A DNA stretch of 64,000 nt. Source: Siphonodentalium dalli. Its lineage: Eukaryota > Mollusca > Scaphopoda > Gadilida > Siphonodentaliidae. Both the position numbers and the translations under genes were made by a program. The stretch's first letter is position 1. Each line of letters begins with the position of its first letter. The stretch is from assembly GCA_032622095.1 (NCBI GenBank), contig CP136062.1, positions 310,001 to 374,000 of the forward strand, written 5' to 3'. Positions 62,233 to 64,000 of this stretch are shown here, in pieces. Under the pieces are notes generated by a model, which did not search any database, was not told the DNA's origin, and saw only the letters and a list, made by a program, of their open reading frames with translations.

Positions 62233-63347
62233 ACAATATGGCCGATTGGAAAGATTATTTGAGTTCAATTTATTTTAATCCGGGTCACCCCGCATCGTAC
62301 TCAGGAGCTACAAAGTTGCATCAGACTGTAAAATCTGAAAATAAGCACAACATTTCCAAGCGCGAGATTGTGACGTGGCTACAAAATCATGAAAGTTATT
62401 CCCTGACAAAAAGTGTTAGACGAAAATTCCCGAGGTCTCGTGTTATTGTAAACGCTTCTGACAGTCAATGGGATGGAGACCTCATGGATATGAATGATGT
62501 TTCCAAAGACAACGACAATTACACCTACGTGTTAGTAATGATTGACATTTTTTCTAGGAAGTTATGGTGTGAAGCTATAAAGAGGAAAACTGCAATTAAT
62601 GTGATCAATGCTATGAAACATATATTTGAAGGTGGAAGAACCCCGCGCGTCCTCCGAACGGATCGCGGTTCGGAGTTCACAAACAAACGGGTCAAAAGTT
62701 ACCTAAAGGGTCTTCATATATCTCAAATTTTTACTCAAAACGAAATGAAAGCCAATTATTCGGAACGGGTCATAAAAACTATAAAGCAGAAGATTTCGCG
62801 TTATATGATAAAGCATAATAATGCTAGATATATCGACATTCTACAAGATATTGTGAAAAGTTATAACCATACAATACATCGTTCGTTAGGCACCACCCCT
62901 GACTCCATAACTGTTGAGAATGAAGATGAGTCTCGTCTCGATCAGTGGTTAATAAGACAGAAGGGAGGTGTTAAAAGTAAATTGAAGAAAAAGTTCAAAT
63001 ACAATGTAAATGATATCGTTAGAATATCACACACCAAAGCAGTTTTTGACCGAGAATATTCTCAGAAATGGACTGGAGAGTTGTTCAAAGTGACTAAGAG
63101 GTTTTACAGGCAGAACATACCCTTGTATACATTGACAGATTTCTTGGATGAAAACATTGAGGGTGCTTTCTACGAGTCAGAACTTCAAGGGGTGCGCGTT
63201 GATGACGAAACAGTTTACAGAATAGATAAAATTGTCAAAAAGAGGAAACGAAAGGGTCAAACTGAAGTCCTGGTGCACTGGCATTCATGGCCTGACAAAT
63301 TTAATTCATGGATTTTAGAGTCTGATGTCGACAGATATCAAAATTAA
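62217..63347 (+). CDS. Polinton retroviral-type integrase with chromodomain
   Basis: About 372-376 residues; the likely ATG is at 62238 (MADWKDYLSSIYF). An N-terminal helical part is followed by the rve catalytic core: first Asp in SQWDGDLMDM, second in VLRTDRGSEFTN, and Glu in ANYSERVIKTIKQK. A C-terminal chromodomain is visible in VYRIDKIVKKRKRKG then EVLVHWHSWPDKFNSWIL. In the family this enzyme inserts the element and makes a 6-bp target duplication; the chromodomain may guide it to chromatin marks. Confidence 0.92.
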   Translation: MAITVNNMADWKDYLSSIYFNPGHPASYSGATKLHQTVKSENKHNISKREIVTWLQNHESYSLTKSVRRKFPRSRVIVNASDSQWDGDLMDMNDVSKDNDNYTYVLVMIDIFSRKLWCEAIKRKTAINVINAMKHIFEGGRTPRVLRTDRGSEFTNKRVKSYLKGLHISQIFTQNEMKANYSERVIKTIKQKISRYMIKHNNARYIDILQDIVKSYNHTIHRSLGTTPDSITVENEDESRLDQWLIRQKGGVKSKLKKKFKYNVNDIVRISHTKAVFDREYSQKWTGELFKVTKRFYRQNIPLYTLTDFLDENIEGAFYESELQGVRVDDETVYRIDKIVKKRKRKGQTEVLVHWHSWPDKFNSWILESDVDRYQN

Positions 63348-63385
63348 TAAGAGCAAGCTATCCGAGGGGGGAAACCATTACAATC

Positions 63386-63826
63386 ATGAATAATAGAACA
63401 GATACCTTGACGAATATGTTTCAAACAGAACGCGGTCGTCTACATATGAATCTCCTTAAATGGATAGGAATTACGATTATGGTAATAACTCTGTCACTAC
63501 CGGTTATAATAGTTCCAAAGAAGATACCGCGTCAGACGGGGGGCTATGAATTACGGCATACGAACGAGTCACGCCCCCATGATTACGAACAACACCCCTG
63601 TGGGTTCGTGAAAAAGTGGACAATACGATCAAACATTACTGTTACATTATGTAATAATCAAGGGCGCATTTATACACGCATTAGGCGAGTTGTAAATAAC
63701 ACTCCCGCGATTATAAGTATTCCGTATAACCAGTGGTCTGCCTTCAAGTATATATTCAGTGATGTTGATAAAACTATAAGAGAACAGATAAACATTGATT
63801 CTCATTTGAAACAAAATAGAAACTAG
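63386..63826 (+). CDS. Polinton small protein, possible PC4-like domain
   Basis: 146 residues. Residues about 23-45 (LLKWIGITIMVITLSLPVII) are hydrophobic, like a membrane segment. The C-terminal half, IRSNITVTLCNNQGRIYTRI then AIISIPYNQWSAFKYIFSDVD, has the strand-rich order followed by the P-x-x-W-x-x-(F/L) helix seen in PC4-type single-strand DNA-binding domains. The combination of both is odd. An alternative start at Met21 would not remove the hydrophobic stretch. Similarity is by eye only. Confidence 0.5.
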   Translation: MNNRTDTLTNMFQTERGRLHMNLLKWIGITIMVITLSLPVIIVPKKIPRQTGGYELRHTNESRPHDYEQHPCGFVKKWTIRSNITVTLCNNQGRIYTRIRRVVNNTPAIISIPYNQWSAFKYIFSDVDKTIREQINIDSHLKQNRN

Positions 63827-63831
63827 TCATA

Positions 63832-64000
63832 TGGATAATTATTATCTGTACCTGACTAGCGACGATTCCATAGATAAATATCCAGATAATCGTCCTCTCG
63901 ACTTCACAATAGAGTTACCTGGTGTATTAATATTGGAAGGGGCGTGGTTATGTTGTTTGAAAGACATAAACATAACTGACCATATAGACACGGATTTATT
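63832..64000 (+). CDS. Polinton capsid-type protein, N-terminus only
   Basis: The open frame from ATG at 63832 runs off the window: MDNYYLYLTSDDSIDKYPDN then RPLDFTIELPGVLILEGAWL. The pattern (Y-L-x-S-D-x-S, P-D-N, D-F-x-x-x-L-P, L-x-G-x-W) is common at the start of a Polinton minor capsid (penton-like) protein. Only 56 residues are visible. Confidence 0.55.

Larger units (their letters stand above)
60835..64000 (+). mobile_element. Polinton/Maverick element, left part, runs off the window
   Basis: A block of closely packed plus-strand genes: packaging ATPase, two small basic proteins, integrase with chromodomain, a small protein, and the start of a capsid-type protein. This gene set identifies a Polinton. 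The part seen looks whole and young; the DNA polymerase, protease and major capsid genes would lie beyond 64000. Left end undefined, right end outside the window. Confidence 0.9.

Overview
The window looks like nuclear DNA of a marine invertebrate. The evidence is AT-rich, intron-bearing sequence with a C-type lectin domain split across two exons, plus Crypton, hAT, piggyBac-like, mariner-like, Helitron, LINE and Polinton/Maverick elements. The exact phylum cannot be read from the sequence. There is no bacterial operon structure. Most of the 64 kb is tandem repeats and transposable elements. Clear protein-coding content is one Crypton recombinase gene, two lectin exons and the gene block of a Polinton cut by the right edge.

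Layout. 1-9829: a 56-bp satellite entering from the left edge. 10352-12097: an intact Crypton-type tyrosine recombinase. 12.8-15.2 kb: palindromes and MITEs. 15250-23599 (minus): two exons of a C-type lectin domain with matching splice phase, separated by an intron of about 7.9 kb. That intron holds a 3.4-kb foldback element (15916-19328), a 0.9-kb element with the same CACCCC ends (22424-23314), MITEs, and a possible second, broken gene with a signal-peptide exon. 24-29.8 kb: MITEs, short minisatellites and a possible LTR-element relic. 30.0-34.7 kb: a 109-bp minisatellite in two blocks. 35.35-42.16 kb: a 53-bp minisatellite built into about four 1.6-kb higher-order units, with a nonautonomous Helitron in the first. 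42.9-43.8 kb: a 44-bp minisatellite and a piggyBac-like MITE. 44.0-49.2 kb: a tandem segmental duplication, each copy carrying a deleted hAT element; one copy has a further MITE inside the hAT. 50.5-51.3 kb: the 5' part of a LINE. 51784-51883: an assembly gap. 51884-59427: a 29-30 bp G-rich minisatellite (roughly 255 copies). 60835-64000: Polinton genes for packaging ATPase, two small basic proteins, chromodomain integrase, a possible PC4-like protein, and the start of a capsid-type protein.

The genes do not form a shared pathway. The window is best read as a record of nested insertions and array expansion. Several insertions can be dated relative to one another because uninserted paralogous sites are present in the same window. 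The items most worth a second look are the two CACCCC-ended elements with 5-bp target duplications, a 67-bp palindrome used in pairs by different MITE families, and the right-hand minisatellite whose unit joins a GC box to a TATA-like motif and is almost free of stops in all three minus-strand frames.
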